Positions 7,840-14,621 of a stretch of 17,590 nucleotides of DNA are shown here, piece by piece (the stretch's first letter is position 1; each line of letters opens with the position of its first letter). The stretch spans positions 1 to 17,590 of the forward strand of contig CAJZDJ010000037.1 of the NCBI GenBank assembly GCA_915063485.1. Direction: 5' to 3'. The position numbers were made by a program, and so were the translations under genes. The DNA is from an uncultured Actinomyces sp. (lineage in GTDB: Bacteria; Actinomycetota; Actinomycetes; Actinomycetales; Actinomycetaceae). Under the pieces are notes generated by a model. It saw nothing but the letters and a program-made list of their open reading frames with translations, was not told the DNA's origin and searched no databases.

Positions 7840-9720
7840 TTGGGCAAACTTCTGGAGTCGATCAGTAATCCCGATGATCTCAAGGCTCTAGGGGCGCAGC
7901 AATTACCTGAGCTAGCCGAGGAAATTCGCCAGTACCTGATCCAATCAGTAGCCCGAACCGGTGGTCACTTGGGCCCCAATTTGGGGGTAGTGGAGCTGAC
8001 CATTGGTTTGCACCGGGTCTTTGATTCTCCCCACGACACCATAATTTTTGATACTGGGCATCAGTCATATGTGCACAAGCTGCTTACTGGTCGGCAGGAT
8101 TTTTCCGCTCTGCGGGAGCGTGGGGGGCTCTCGGGATACCCCTCACGCACTGAGTCTGCTCATGACGTCGTCGAAAACTCTCACGCTTCTACCGCCCTTT
8201 CTTGGGCCGACGGCGTAGCTCACGCTAAGGCTTTAAAGGGGGACACTCGCTCGCACGTGGTAGCTGTGATTGGTGACGGGGCCATGACCGGCGGCATGGC
8301 TTGGGAAGCCATGAACAACATTGCGGTTTCTCCCGATAAACACCTGGTGATCGTGGTTAATGACAACGGCCGCTCCTATGCTCCTACCATTGGCGGGCTA
8401 GCCCATCATTTAGACGCGCTACGCACTTCGGCTGAATATGAGCGCACTTTGGGGCGCATAAAGTCGGTGCTGCTTAGCCAAGGCGCGGCAGGGCGTAAGG
8501 CTTTTGGGGCGCTGCATGGGCTTAAGCGGGGGCTTAAGGATTTGGTAGTTCCTGAGGTTATCTTTGAGGATCTGGGCATTAAATACACTGGCCCGGTTGA
8601 TGGCCATGATTTGCAGGCCCTGGAGGCGGCGTTGCAGCTGGCCCGTGACTATGAAGATCCGGTGATTGTTCACGTTAAAACTGAAAAGGGACGTGGCTAT
8701 AGCCCGGCTGAGGAGGATGTGGCCGATCGCTTCCATGCGGTTGGCAAGATTCACCCTGAAACTGGCTTGCCGGTAGTGCCTTCACGCTTTGGCTGGACCA
8801 AGGTTTTTGCTGAAGAAATCTTGGCTATTGCTCGCGAAAATGACTCGGTGGTGGGTATTACTGCCGCCATGCAGGCCCCGGTGGGTCTAAACCTGCTGTC
8901 GGAGGTCTATCCGCAGCGGGTTATTGATGTGGGTATTGCTGAGCAGCATGCACTGACTATGGCGGCCGGTATGGCTTTTGCGGGCATGCACCCGGTGGTG
9001 GCTTTGTACGCGACTTTCTTAAACCGTGCCTATGACCAGCTTTTGATGGATGTGGCGATGCACCGCGCACCGGTGACGGTGGTGCTTGATCGAGCTGGTA
9101 TTACTGGCGCTGATGGGGCTAGCCACAATGGCATGTGGGATATCGCCATGGCTGCCATGATTCCCGGTATGCGTTTGGCAGCCCCGCGTGACGAAGCCAC
9201 TTTGCGTAGTCAGTTGCGTCAGGCTGTGGCTATCGACGACGGCCCTAGCCTGGTGCGTTACCGTAAGGGATCCATGCCTGCGCCTATTAACGCACTTGAG
9301 AGCCTAGCGGGAATGGACTGGCTCTACCGTAGTCACAAGCAGGGGGCTGGTAAGCGTGTGCTACTAGTGGCGGCTGGGGCTATGGCTGAGCCGATGCTAG
9401 CGGCAGCGGCGCAGCTAGAGACGTTGGGATACGCCCCTGATGTGATTGATCCGTGCTGGCTGCTGCCGATTAATCCGGCTCTAGTTGAGCTAACGCGAGG
9501 CTATGACCTGGTGGTTAGTGCTGAAGATGGGCTGGTTGATGGTGGCTTTGGGTCCGCGCTGCGCGATCAGATGGAGCTGGCTAAACTTTTTGTTCCCACG
9601 GTACGTATTGGTATTGCTAAACAGTTCCTAAGCACCGCTACTCGCGAGCAGTTAATGGCTGATATGGGCATGGATAGCAGCAGGATTGTGGCTCGGGTGC
9701 AGGATTTTTTCGAGCAGTGA
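7840..9720 (+). CDS. dxs: 1-deoxy-D-xylulose-5-phosphate synthase
   Basis: This enzyme joins pyruvate and glyceraldehyde 3-phosphate with loss of CO2, using thiamine diphosphate and Mg2+. It is the first step of the MEP isoprenoid pathway and also feeds thiamine and pyridoxal synthesis. It has 626 residues, full length. Motifs seen: GGH (His43), TGHQSY (His74), the ThDP/Mg motif GDGAMTGG...NDN (about 145-176), catalytic Glu368 in GIAEQHA, and the C-terminal transketolase domain. NGRSYAPTIGGL after the NDN is typical of actinobacterial Dxs. The start is TTG 7840, because the protein then begins MGKLLESI as in relatives, because AAGAAAGGG is suitably placed, and because no other start lies in frame before the upstream stop. 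Confidence 0.97.
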   Translation: MGKLLESISNPDDLKALGAQQLPELAEEIRQYLIQSVARTGGHLGPNLGVVELTIGLHRVFDSPHDTIIFDTGHQSYVHKLLTGRQDFSALRERGGLSGYPSRTESAHDVVENSHASTALSWADGVAHAKALKGDTRSHVVAVIGDGAMTGGMAWEAMNNIAVSPDKHLVIVVNDNGRSYAPTIGGLAHHLDALRTSAEYERTLGRIKSVLLSQGAAGRKAFGALHGLKRGLKDLVVPEVIFEDLGIKYTGPVDGHDLQALEAALQLARDYEDPVIVHVKTEKGRGYSPAEEDVADRFHAVGKIHPETGLPVVPSRFGWTKVFAEEILAIARENDSVVGITAAMQAPVGLNLLSEVYPQRVIDVGIAEQHALTMAAGMAFAGMHPVVALYATFLNRAYDQLLMDVAMHRAPVTVVLDRAGITGADGASHNGMWDIAMAAMIPGMRLAAPRDEATLRSQLRQAVAIDDGPSLVRYRKGSMPAPINALESLAGMDWLYRSHKQGAGKRVLLVAAGAMAEPMLAAAAQLETLGYAPDVIDPCWLLPINPALVELTRGYDLVVSAEDGLVDGGFGSALRDQMELAKLFVPTVRIGIAKQFLSTATREQLMADMGMDSSRIVARVQDFFEQ

Positions 9721-9989
9721 AAGCCTAGCCATAGCTCACCCTTTTGTGGGACTATAGTCCTTGCGTGACCTAGGGAACCCTACTTAAAACGCTGCAATTA
9801 TGCGCCTGTTCGATAGGACTAACGTTTGCTTGTGAGGGACCTAACGCCGGTTTTAGGGCTTAACTTAGACAGAAGTTAAGCAGAAAGACTTAGAGTTAAG
9901 GAGACGGCGCGAAGGAGTCGCTGTCTCGCCCACAGGACGATGAACCACCAATGTCGGGCGGCTAATGCCGACCGAACAGGAGGATTTGG
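9721..9989 (+). promoter_or_regulatory. Promoter region and structured leader of pflB
   Basis: These 269 nt carry no full-size gene. A 12-nt palindrome, GGACTATAGTCC, is at 9749-9760, shortly after the dxs stop. TTGCGT (9761-9766) and TTAAAA (9784-9789), 17 nt apart, are a weak promoter candidate. Three hairpins follow: 9858-9881 (9 bp, GCTTAACTT / AAGTTAAGC, 6-nt loop), 9901-9927 (9 bp with one G-U pair, the loop holding AAGGAG) and 9954-9975 (9 bp with one mismatch, TAAT loop). The pflB Shine-Dalgarno AGGAGG is at 9978-9983. By eye there is no FNR-like TTGAT-N4-ATCAA site, no actinobacterial Rex-like site, and no ZTP-riboswitch signature (CCGCCTGGG). Confidence 0.5.
9858..9881 (+). promoter_or_regulatory. 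Inverted repeat upstream of pflB
   Basis: GCTTAACTT and AAGTTAAGC form perfect 9-bp arms around AGACAG. The low GC content and symmetry fit a repressor or activator operator as well as an RNA hairpin. A half-site-like AGTTAAG recurs at 9894-9900. The regulator is unknown. Confidence 0.5.
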
Positions 9990-9993
9990 ATGA
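9940..9993 (+). CDS. Possible 17-codon leader peptide overlapping the pflB start
   Basis: An ATG at 9940 opens a short frame coding MNHQCRAANADRTGGFG. Its TGA overlaps the pflB start as ATGA (9990-9993). It spans the third leader hairpin, so ribosomes translating it would melt that hairpin just before the pflB Shine-Dalgarno. Its own ribosome-binding site is weak (AGGA at 9934-9937, very close), and the overlap could be chance. Nothing is known of such a peptide. Confidence 0.25.
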   Translation: MNHQCRAANADRTGGFG

Positions 9994-12116
9994 CTACAGA
10001 GGCAGTGGCAAACGCCACGCAGGTGCCTGAAGCTTGGCAGGGTTTTAACCTTGGCAATTGGAATGAAGAGATCGACGTTCGTGACTTCATTCAGCGCAAC
10101 TACACCCCTTACCTAGGCGGTGAGGAGTTCCTAGCTGGCCCCACTGAGAAGACCACGAGCCTGTGGGAGACCCTGGAGAAGGACTACCTGTCTGAGGAGC
10201 GCAAAGTACGCATCCTCGATGTAGATACTCACACCCCTACTGATATCGATGCTTTTAAGCCCGGTTACATCAGCGACGAGGACGATGTGGTAGTTGGTCT
10301 ACAGACTGACAGCCCCCTCAAGCGTGCAATGATGCCCAATGGCGGCTGGCGTATGGTTGAGACCGCTATTCACGAAGCAGGCAAGGAATACGACCCTGCT
10401 GTGAAGGAGATCTTCACCAAGTACCGCAAGACCCACAACGATGCCGTTTTCGACATCTACACCCCCAACATTCGTGCGGCTCGTTCCAGCCACATCATCA
10501 CCGGTCTGCCCGACGCCTATGGCCGTGGCCGCATTATCGGTGACTACCGCCGCGTGGCTCTGTACGGTGTTGACTACCTGATTGCGCAGAAGCTTAAGGA
10601 CAAGGACTCCGTCGTCGGCCAGCCCTTCTCTGAGCACTGGGCCCGTTTCCGCGAGGAGCACGCTGAGCAGATCAAGGCTCTTAAGAAGCTCAAGAACATG
10701 GCCGCTTCCTACGGCTATGACATCTCCGGTCCGGCCAAGGATGCCCACGAGGCTGTGCAGTGGACCTACTTCGCTTACCTGGCTTCCGTTAAGAGCCAGG
10801 ATGGCGCGGCCATGTCCATTGGTCGTCTGTCTGCCTTCCTAGATGTCTACTTCGAGCGTGACCTAAAGGCCGGTAAGATCACTGAGTCTCGCGCCCAGGA
10901 GCTGATCGACAACCTGGTCATGAAGCTGCGTATTGTTCGCTTCCTGCGCACCATCGCTTACGACCAGATCTTCTCCGGCGACCCCTACTGGGCCACCTGG
11001 TCTGACGCTGGTTTCGGCGACGACGGGCGTACCCTGGTCACCAAGACCTCCTTCCGTCTGCTGCAGACCCTGCGTAACCTGGGCCCGGCTCCCGAGCCGA
11101 ACATCACCATCTTCTGGGATGAGAACCTGCCCGAGGGTTACAAGGACTTCTGCGCCGCCATCTCCATCGAGACTTCTTCAATCCAGTACGAGTCTGATCC
11201 CCAGATTCGTGAGCACTGGGGCGACGACGCTGCTATCGCCTGCTGCGTATCCCCGATGCGTGTAGGTAAGCAGATGCAGTTCTTCGGAGCTCGCGTTAAC
11301 GCTGCTAAGGCCCTGCTTTACGCCATCAACGGTGGCCGTGACGAAATGAGCGGCAAGCTCATCGTTCCTGACCACCAGGGTGTTGAGGGCGACGGCCCGC
11401 TGGACTTCGACGACATTTGGGAAAAGTACGAGCAGATGTTGGACTGGGTTGTGGGCACCTACGTTGAGGCCCTCAACATCATCCACTACTGCCACGACCG
11501 TTACGCTTATGAGGCCATTGAGATGGCTCTGCACGACAAGGAAATCGTGCGCACCATGGGTTGCGGTATCGCTGGTCTATCCATCGTGGCTGACTCTCTG
11601 TCCGCCATTAAGTACGCCAAGGTTTACCCCATCCGCGACGAGTCTGGCCTGGTGGTTGACTACCGTACTGAGGGCGACTTCCCGATCTACGGTAACGACG
11701 ACGACCGCGCCGACGACATTGCGGCCACCGTGGTTCACACCGTAATGAGCAAGATCCGCGCCATCCCGCTCTACCGCGACGCGATCCCGACCCAGTCCGT
11801 ACTAACCATTACCTCCAACGTGGTTTACGGCAAGGCCACCGGTTCCTTCCCGTCCGGTCACCGCAAGGGCACCCCGTTCTCTCCCGGTGCTAACCCGGAG
11901 AACGGTATGGACACCCACGGTATGGTCGCCTCCATGCTCAGCGTCGGTAAGTTGGACTACAACGATGCTCTAGACGGCATCTCACTGACCAACACCATCA
12001 CCCCGCAGGGTCTGGGCCGTACCAAGGAAGAGCAGGTAGCCAACCTGGTTGGTATCCTCGACGCCGGCTTCCTGGCCGACGAGTCCTGCGTGGAAGACGC
12101 AACCCAGGGTTTTTAA
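9990..12116 (+). CDS. pflB: Pyruvate formate-lyase catalytic core lacking the glycyl-radical domain
   Basis: PFL converts pyruvate and CoA to acetyl-CoA and formate under anaerobic conditions. This 708-residue protein aligns along the ten-stranded barrel with E. coli PflB. It has IACCVSPM with the catalytic Cys418-Cys419 pair, GKQMQFFGAR with substrate-binding Arg435, and SNVVYGKATG and GISLTNTI near the end. It stops after ADESCVEDATQGF, about where E. coli PflB continues into the C-terminal domain with HLNVNV and the radical glycine motif RVSGYAV. That domain is absent here and is encoded by the next gene. The +1 frame, which matches the next gene, meets a stop at 12136-12138, so a simple frameshift does not join them. 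The ATG follows a perfect AGGAGG. Codon use is strongly C-ending, suggesting high expression. Pyruvate versus 2-oxobutyrate preference cannot be read. Confidence 0.95.
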   Translation: MTTEAVANATQVPEAWQGFNLGNWNEEIDVRDFIQRNYTPYLGGEEFLAGPTEKTTSLWETLEKDYLSEERKVRILDVDTHTPTDIDAFKPGYISDEDDVVVGLQTDSPLKRAMMPNGGWRMVETAIHEAGKEYDPAVKEIFTKYRKTHNDAVFDIYTPNIRAARSSHIITGLPDAYGRGRIIGDYRRVALYGVDYLIAQKLKDKDSVVGQPFSEHWARFREEHAEQIKALKKLKNMAASYGYDISGPAKDAHEAVQWTYFAYLASVKSQDGAAMSIGRLSAFLDVYFERDLKAGKITESRAQELIDNLVMKLRIVRFLRTIAYDQIFSGDPYWATWSDAGFGDDGRTLVTKTSFRLLQTLRNLGPAPEPNITIFWDENLPEGYKDFCAAISIETSSIQYESDPQIREHWGDDAAIACCVSPMRVGKQMQFFGARVNAAKALLYAINGGRDEMSGKLIVPDHQGVEGDGPLDFDDIWEKYEQMLDWVVGTYVEALNIIHYCHDRYAYEAIEMALHDKEIVRTMGCGIAGLSIVADSLSAIKYAKVYPIRDESGLVVDYRTEGDFPIYGNDDDRADDIAATVVHTVMSKIRAIPLYRDAIPTQSVLTITSNVVYGKATGSFPSGHRKGTPFSPGANPENGMDTHGMVASMLSVGKLDYNDALDGISLTNTITPQGLGRTKEEQVANLVGILDAGFLADESCVEDATQGF

Positions 12117-12145
12117 CCCGCACAGTTTAAATCCATAAACCTAAC

Positions 12146-12191
12146 GCCCGCCGCTTAACCCAGGTGGCGGCGGGCCGCCGGAAATTCCGGC
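12146..12191 (+). promoter_or_regulatory. Double stem-loop between the PFL core gene and its radical-domain gene
   Basis: GCCCGCCGC (12146-12154) and GCGGCGGGC (12167-12175) form a perfect 9-bp all-GC stem with a 12-nt loop. It is followed at once by GCCGG-AAATT-CCGGC (12177-12191). No T run follows, so it is not a classical terminator. A role in partial attenuation, RNA processing or 3'-end protection of the pflB message would let the two subunits be made in unequal amounts. That role is inferred. Confidence 0.6.
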
Positions 12192-12213
12192 AATCTCTAA
12201 AAGGAGAAAGAAA

Positions 12214-12462
12214 ATGGCCACCACTTACGAAGAGCGCCTAGCTTCTATGAAGGCTAACCGCGAGGCTCAGCAGGGCATCAAGGGTCTGTACCACGCCAAC
12301 ATCAACGTGCTAGACCGCTCCACCCTTGAGGACGCCATCGAGAACCCCGAGAAGTACCCGAACCTGACCGTTCGCGTTTCTGGCTACGCCGTTAACTTCG
12401 TTAAGCTAACCCGCGAGCAGCAGCTGGACGTTCTGGCTCGTACCTTCCACCAGAGCGCCTGA
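12214..12462 (+). CDS. grcA: Stand-alone glycyl-radical domain (GrcA/YfiD-like), the second subunit of a split PFL
   Basis: This 82-residue protein is the missing C-terminal domain of PFL. Residues about 25-82 align with the last ~60 residues of E. coli Pfl[31 protein letters not shown], and the ending [16 protein letters not shown]. The radical-bearing residue is Gly57 in RVSGYAV, where PflA would abstract a hydrogen and where oxygen would cut the chain. Residues 1-24 are a charged, probably helical lead ([17 protein letters not shown]) with no counterpart in full-length PFL and much shorter than the YfiD N-terminus. It has its own AAGGAG (12201-12206), 7 nt before the ATG. It lies 97 nt after the core gene and 22 nt before pflA. 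The two subunits sum to 790 residues, about the length of one-piece actinobacterial PFLs. Automated annotation would probably call it GrcA, but here it looks essential rather than a spare. Confidence 0.93.
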   Translation: MATTYEERLASMKANREAQQGIKGLYHANINVLDRSTLEDAIENPEKYPNLTVRVSGYAVNFVKLTREQQLDVLARTFHQSA

Positions 12463-12484
12463 GGAAAGTTGTCTGTTACAGGCA

Positions 12485-13360
12485 ATGACTTCAGTAACAA
12501 CTTCTACGCAGGCGGGGCCGCGTGACCAGGACTTCCTGGCGCCAGGTGCCCGCCTGCGCGGCGCTGGTACCGGTGGGCTGGTAGAGCTCACCGATATCGA
12601 GCGTTCGCAACGTCTAGCGAAAATGCGTGACGGTTCCCTAGGTTCTATCCACTCCTGGGAACTGGTAACTGCAGTGGATGGTCCGGGCACACGCATGACC
12701 GTGTTCCTGGCCGGTTGCCCACTGCGTTGCCTGTACTGTCACAACCCTGACACCTTCCTGATGAAGGATGGTGAGCCGATCGAGGCTGATGAACTGCTGC
12801 GTCGTATGCGCCGCTACCGGGGTCTGTTTAAGGCTACTAAGGGCGGTATCACCCTGTCTGGGGGAGAAGTACTAATGCAGCCGGCCTTCGCTAAGCGCCT
12901 GGTTAAGGGCGCCAAAGCGATGGGTATTCACACCTGCCTGGATACTTCCGGCTATCTGGGTGCACATGCAGACGATGAGATGCTCGATGATGTGGATCTG
13001 GTGTTGCTTGATGTAAAAAGCGGCGATCCGCAAACCTACAAGCAGGTAACTGGACGTGAACTAGCCCCCACCATTGAGTTTGGTAACCGTCTAGCTGCTA
13101 AAGGTATTGAGGTTTGGATCCGTTTTGTGCTGGTTCCCGGTCTAACCGATGACCCAGACAATATGCGGGCAGTGGCCGAAATCGTAAAGCCCTGGAAGAA
13201 CGTCACTCGTTTTGAAGTGTTGCCTTTCCACCAGATGGGCACCGATAAGTGGGATGCCTTGGGCTTGGAATACAAGCTACGCGACGTAAAGCCGCCTAGC
13301 CCTGAGCACACTGACGAGGTACGCGAGCTTTTTAGAAGCTACGGTTTTAACGTTTTTTAG
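12485..13360 (+). CDS. pflA: Pyruvate formate-lyase activating enzyme (radical SAM)
   Basis: This enzyme uses a [4Fe-4S] cluster and S-adenosylmethionine to make the glycyl radical on PFL, here presumably on Gly57 of the separate 82-residue subunit. It has 291 residues. The cluster motif is CPLRCLYC (Cys78, Cys82, Cys85). TLSGGE (SAM binding), HTCLDTSG, LLDVKS, and VLPFHQMG near the end follow the PflA pattern. About 46 extra N-terminal residues precede the SLGSIHSWE core, similar to bifidobacterial PflA and unlike the 246-residue E. coli protein. ATG 12485 lacks a well-spaced Shine-Dalgarno; GAGGAAAG at 12461-12468 is 16 nt away and overlaps the upstream stop, so coupling to the preceding gene is likely. 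Its 3' end overlaps the convergent RNase D gene by 14 nt. Confidence 0.95.
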   Translation: MTSVTTSTQAGPRDQDFLAPGARLRGAGTGGLVELTDIERSQRLAKMRDGSLGSIHSWELVTAVDGPGTRMTVFLAGCPLRCLYCHNPDTFLMKDGEPIEADELLRRMRRYRGLFKATKGGITLSGGEVLMQPAFAKRLVKGAKAMGIHTCLDTSGYLGAHADDEMLDDVDLVLLDVKSGDPQTYKQVTGRELAPTIEFGNRLAAKGIEVWIRFVLVPGLTDDPDNMRAVAEIVKPWKNVTRFEVLPFHQMGTDKWDALGLEYKLRDVKPPSPEHTDEVRELFRSYGFNVF

Positions 13361-14621
13361 AGCCAGCTCCACGCTTATATTCCCGGTCAGCTTGCAGCTG
13401 CGCTTGTGTAAGGCCTAATCCTTCTAAGCGCAGCTGCAAAGCCGGGGCTAACTGGTGAATTTGCCATGCCCTAGCACCGTTATCAGCTAGGTATTCGGCC
13501 ACATCCATGCCTGGGTGCCAGTACCAGGCTAATTTTCGTTGCAAACCAGGGTAAAGCAGGTTTTCCTGGATTAAAGTTAACTGTGCAGCGTAGCTGTGCA
13601 CAGTTTCGCGTACTGCTTGTAGTACTTCAAAATGTAGCGGGTAGCGTCGTGACCATACCCGTAGTTCTGGTACTTTACCTGCAGGAGCTAAATCTATAGG
13701 TTTAGGTAGCTGTGATTCAGGCAGTTTCATAGCGCTATCAACTGCCTTCCACCATTGCTCCATATATGCGCGAGCATCGCGCGAGGACATCTCTCGAATA
13801 GCCCGTAGCTGTTTACGTGAATTTGGCATACGTTTAGCCACGGCTACGATCGCATAATGCGGCAGTACCTTCACTGGTGGTAGATCTTGCGCTTTAGCTA
13901 TTTCTTCACGGGTAAGCCATAGGTTACGCAAAATTGCTCGTCCGCGCGCGGTGGTTACCTTACCTGCCCCATGCATGTGACGCCAGGGATCTACACGTTC
14001 AGGGCGTGGGGGAGCGGTGCGTTCAAATTCAAATTCGGCTAGCGCCCACTGTAGTTTCCCGGCTAGTTCTAGCTCAGTTAGTAGAGCTGAACGTAGGTCA
14101 ATTAGTAGCTCCACATCTAGCGCAGCGTAGTTAAGCCAGGAAGTAGGCAGCGGCCGCACTGACCAGTCAGCAGCAGAGTGCTCTTTGGCTAAATGCCAGC
14201 CTAAAGTGTCTTCAATCAGGTGTCCTAGCCCGCGCTTTTCGCGTCCTAAAATACGGGCAGCCAGCTCAGTGTCAAAAAGTGCGTCTGGGCGCATACCAAG
14301 CTTGGCTAGGCAGGGCATATCCTGATCTGCCGCATGTAAAATCCACTCCACTCCAGTTAGAGCATCATTGATGCAGCTAAAATCGCGGCCTGTACCTACT
14401 GGGTCAATCAGTAAGGTGCCCACGCCGTCGCGACGTAACTGCACCAGATAAGCATCCTGACCGTAACGGTAACCTGAAGCGCGTTCAGTATCTACCGCCA
14501 CGGGACCGGTACCGGCGCGTAAACGCTTAGCGGCTAAACGAAGTTTCTGGGGGGTGTCAGTCAGATCTGGTAAACCGTTTGCTGGAACTGTAATTTTCCG
14601 CGAGGGTTCACCAGTGCTCAT
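13347..14621 (-). CDS. Ribonuclease D-like 3'-5' exonuclease with HRDC domain
   Basis: This DEDD-superfamily 3'-5' exoribonuclease is probably active in tRNA or other RNA trimming. It has 424 residues. The exonuclease domain (about 25-195) has Exo I VAVDTERA (Asp44, Glu46), Exo II HAADQDM (Asp101) and Exo III NYAALDVELL (Tyr165, Asp169), so the active site looks complete. An HRDC domain (about 225-300) begins near LWLTREEIAKAQD. The ATG at 14621 overlaps the stop of the upstream DUF3000 gene (ATGA), showing translational coupling. The pair DUF3000-RNase D convergent to dxs matches the mycobacterial order Rv2680-Rv2681-Rv2682c, but here the PFL genes lie between. rnd could be used as a symbol, though orthology to E. 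coli Rnd is uncertain. Confidence 0.9.
   Translation of the reverse strand: MSTGEPSRKITVPANGLPDLTDTPQKLRLAAKRLRAGTGPVAVDTERASGYRYGQDAYLVQLRRDGVGTLLIDPVGTGRDFSCINDALTGVEWILHAADQDMPCLAKLGMRPDALFDTELAARILGREKRGLGHLIEDTLGWHLAKEHSAADWSVRPLPTSWLNYAALDVELLIDLRSALLTELELAGKLQWALAEFEFERTAPPRPERVDPWRHMHGAGKVTTARGRAILRNLWLTREEIAKAQDLPPVKVLPHYAIVAVAKRMPNSRKQLRAIREMSSRDARAYMEQWWKAVDSAMKLPESQLPKPIDLAPAGKVPELRVWSRRYPLHFEVLQAVRETVHSYAAQLTLIQENLLYPGLQRKLAWYWHPGMDVAEYLADNGARAWQIHQLAPALQLRLEGLGLTQAQLQADREYKRGAGSKKR

Noticed and set aside
9858..9975. CRISPR-like repeats in the pfl leader
   Set aside because: The hairpins differ in sequence and there are no repeated units or spacers. No CRISPR array is seen anywhere in the window.
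9721..9989. ZTP (pfl motif) riboswitch before pflB
   Set aside because: The conserved CCGCCTGGG element and its partner strand are not present in this leader, and the hairpin layout differs. A covariance search would settle it.
9721..9989. FNR or Rex operator for anaerobic control
   Set aside because: No TTGAT-N4-ATCAA or Rex-like inverted repeat is visible. The only good inverted repeat has the unrelated half-site CTTAACTT.
10299..10748. Minus-strand open frame within pflB
   Set aside because: It is a shadow of the strongly biased pflB codon pattern; no start signal or known motif.
12100..12220. A sequencing error or programmed frameshift joining pflB to the radical-domain frame
   Set aside because: The +1 frame needed for the downstream gene meets TAA at 12136-12138, the gap holds hairpins rather than coding homology, and the small gene has its own strong Shine-Dalgarno and start. 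A single-base change would not restore one chain.
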